Shown here in pieces: positions 63,193 through 64,000 of a stretch of 64,000 nt of DNA; positions within the stretch are counted from its first letter, which is position 1; each line of letters begins with the position of its first letter. The stretch is from NCBI RefSeq assembly GCF_036687315.1, contig NZ_CP144683.1, positions 248,001-312,000 of the forward strand, given 5' to 3'. The DNA is from Sphingopyxis sp. TUF1 (lineage in GTDB: Bacteria > Pseudomonadota > Alphaproteobacteria > Sphingomonadales > Sphingomonadaceae). A program made the translations under genes and the position numbers. The notes under the pieces were generated by a model, which did no database searches, was not told the DNA's origin, and saw only the letters and a list, made by a program, of their open reading frames with translations.

Positions 63193-63447
63193 TCACGCAG
63201 ATGCAGCGGACGTATGACGGTGTGCAATGTCGCCGTCGCCAGCGCGGACCGTAGGCAGAAGTTTCCAGATATTTGCTCCGGACTTCGTCATTCGAGCGAG
63301 TAACGTCTCGTCCTGCCAGAGCTCTATATGGATGCCCTCTTCCTCGTTCCGCGCGATCTGAAATGCGTGATCGGGACTTTCGGCATGAAAATCTATGCGG
63401 CGCGGATCGCCCGAGTCATTCTGCGTGATGATGTAAAAACGGCGCAT
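63193..63447 (-). CDS. Small protein of unknown function, 84 aa
   Basis: MRRFYIITQNDSGDPRRIDF opens a small alpha-beta protein with DHAFQIARNEEEGIHIELW and LLARMTKSGANIWKLLP. It resembles the 77-aa protein at 57,124 in order of motifs. No signal peptide or membrane span. It lies 111 bp upstream of the GH130 gene and has GGAGGAG before its ATG. Confidence 0.65.
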   Translation of the reverse strand: MRRFYIITQNDSGDPRRIDFHAESPDHAFQIARNEEEGIHIELWQDETLLARMTKSGANIWKLLPTVRAGDGDIAHRHTSAASA

Positions 63448-63706
63448 GACGCCACTCCTCCTGTCGGGAGCAGCGCTACCTGGCTCTCGGCATGTTGATG
63501 ATCGGCTGGCCGTAACAACGGAGGGGCTGCGGATAATGCCGGAACCACGAAAAGCCAATCAGGGGGACCACAGCCTCATGGGCCAATATAGAGGCTTTTT
63601 CGCGAAAAGCACTAACCTAAGTGAGAGAGTCCGCAGAAATGCGAGAAATTCGCCGCGATGCGCTGAATTAATGCGCATCATTCTGAGCAAGCTCCGCGAT
63701 TATCCG

Positions 63707-64000
63707 TTATCGGCCATTTACCGGAAGGCATGAGGTAACACGTACCGGCTCGCGGCCGATTTGTTCGGCCAGCGCCGCCGGGTTGAACAGCCTCACGCGC
63801 CCGGCGTTGAGTTCCAGAATGTCGGCGCGCCGCGCGTCCTGCAGCATCCGATTGACATGGACGGCGGTGAGGCCAAGCGCGTCGCCGATCATTTCCTGGG
63901 TGAGTGGCATTTCGAACCCCGTCTCGGTCGCCAGTCCGTTGCGCGAAAGGCGTTCGTGAAATTCGAGAAAGAGGCTGTAGATGCGTTCGAGCGCGCTCAT
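63707..64000 (-). CDS. Crp/Fnr-family regulator, C-terminal part (5' truncated by window edge)
   Basis: The visible 97 residues contain the end of the dimer helix (LERIYSLFLEFHERLSR) and the Crp-type HTH (MPLTQEMIGDALGLTAVHVNRMLQDARRADILELNAGRVRLFN). The nucleotide-binding half lies beyond the window, so ligand and start are unknown. The HTH recognition helix TAVHVNRMLQDARR is of the alphaproteobacterial Crp/Fnr group used for stress and microaerobic control. The 259 bp to the next gene hold nothing I recognise. Confidence 0.88.
   Translation of the reverse strand: MSALERIYSLFLEFHERLSRNGLATETGFEMPLTQEMIGDALGLTAVHVNRMLQDARRADILELNAGRVRLFNPAALAEQIGREPVRVTSCLPVNGR

Overview
The window is GC-rich chromosomal DNA from an alphaproteobacterium of the Sphingomonadaceae, most like Sphingopyxis. 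This is judged from the protein sequences, the TonB-receptor-rich nutrient locus, the mreBCD-mrdA-rodA cluster and the many short REP-type palindromes. There is no rRNA and no CRISPR array. Four tRNAs are present: Thr-GGT, Ser-GGA, Arg-ACG and Lys-CTT.

Positions 1-33,100 are mostly core genome. In order they hold a truncated LysR regulator, a small conserved ORF, a DUF1905 protein, a cyclophilin, ppdK, glyQS, an XRE regulator with a membrane protein, tandem TraB/GumN proteins, a GC-poor TonB-C protein, an ArsR regulator divergent from a NIPSNAP/ABM pair, rplY-pth, a Tat-type SDR, the phosphatase PhoX behind a Pho-box array, a CAP protein, ychF, a GIY-YIG gene boxed by inverted repeats, a MerR regulator divergent from a glutaredoxin-MauE protein, PhoD, a DUF1206 protein, a lipoprotein, mutL and the rod-shape operon mreBCD-mrdA-rodA. 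Several repeats sit here, including two REP pairs read in frame inside glyS.

Positions 33,100-56,500 look like a catabolic island. It begins at tRNA-Lys, followed at once by the decayed C-terminus of a tyrosine integrase. It holds two TonB receptors, an esterase, a ROK fructokinase, a mannitol-dehydrogenase-family enzyme, an FAD oxidoreductase, a LacI regulator, an IclR regulator fused to an SMP-30 lactonase domain, GMC and SDR dehydrogenases, an ExuT-like MFS carrier, a GlcG-like protein, an enolase-superfamily dehydratase, a second PhoD and a KDG-kinase-like PfkB enzyme. The set suggests uptake of a sugar acid or uronate-type compound, oxidation and lactone hydrolysis, dehydration to a 2-keto-3-deoxy acid, and phosphorylation. 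Two operator families link the parts: a 23-bp box before both TonB receptors, and a LacI-type site before lacI and before the second receptor.

Positions 56,500-64,000 hold a stress or storage-like cluster: two small proteins, a GT4 glycosyltransferase with a C-terminal hairpin domain, a thioredoxin-reductase-like enzyme, a hemerythrin, a GH130 protein, another small protein and a truncated Crp/Fnr regulator. Two genes have candidate EcfG-type promoters.
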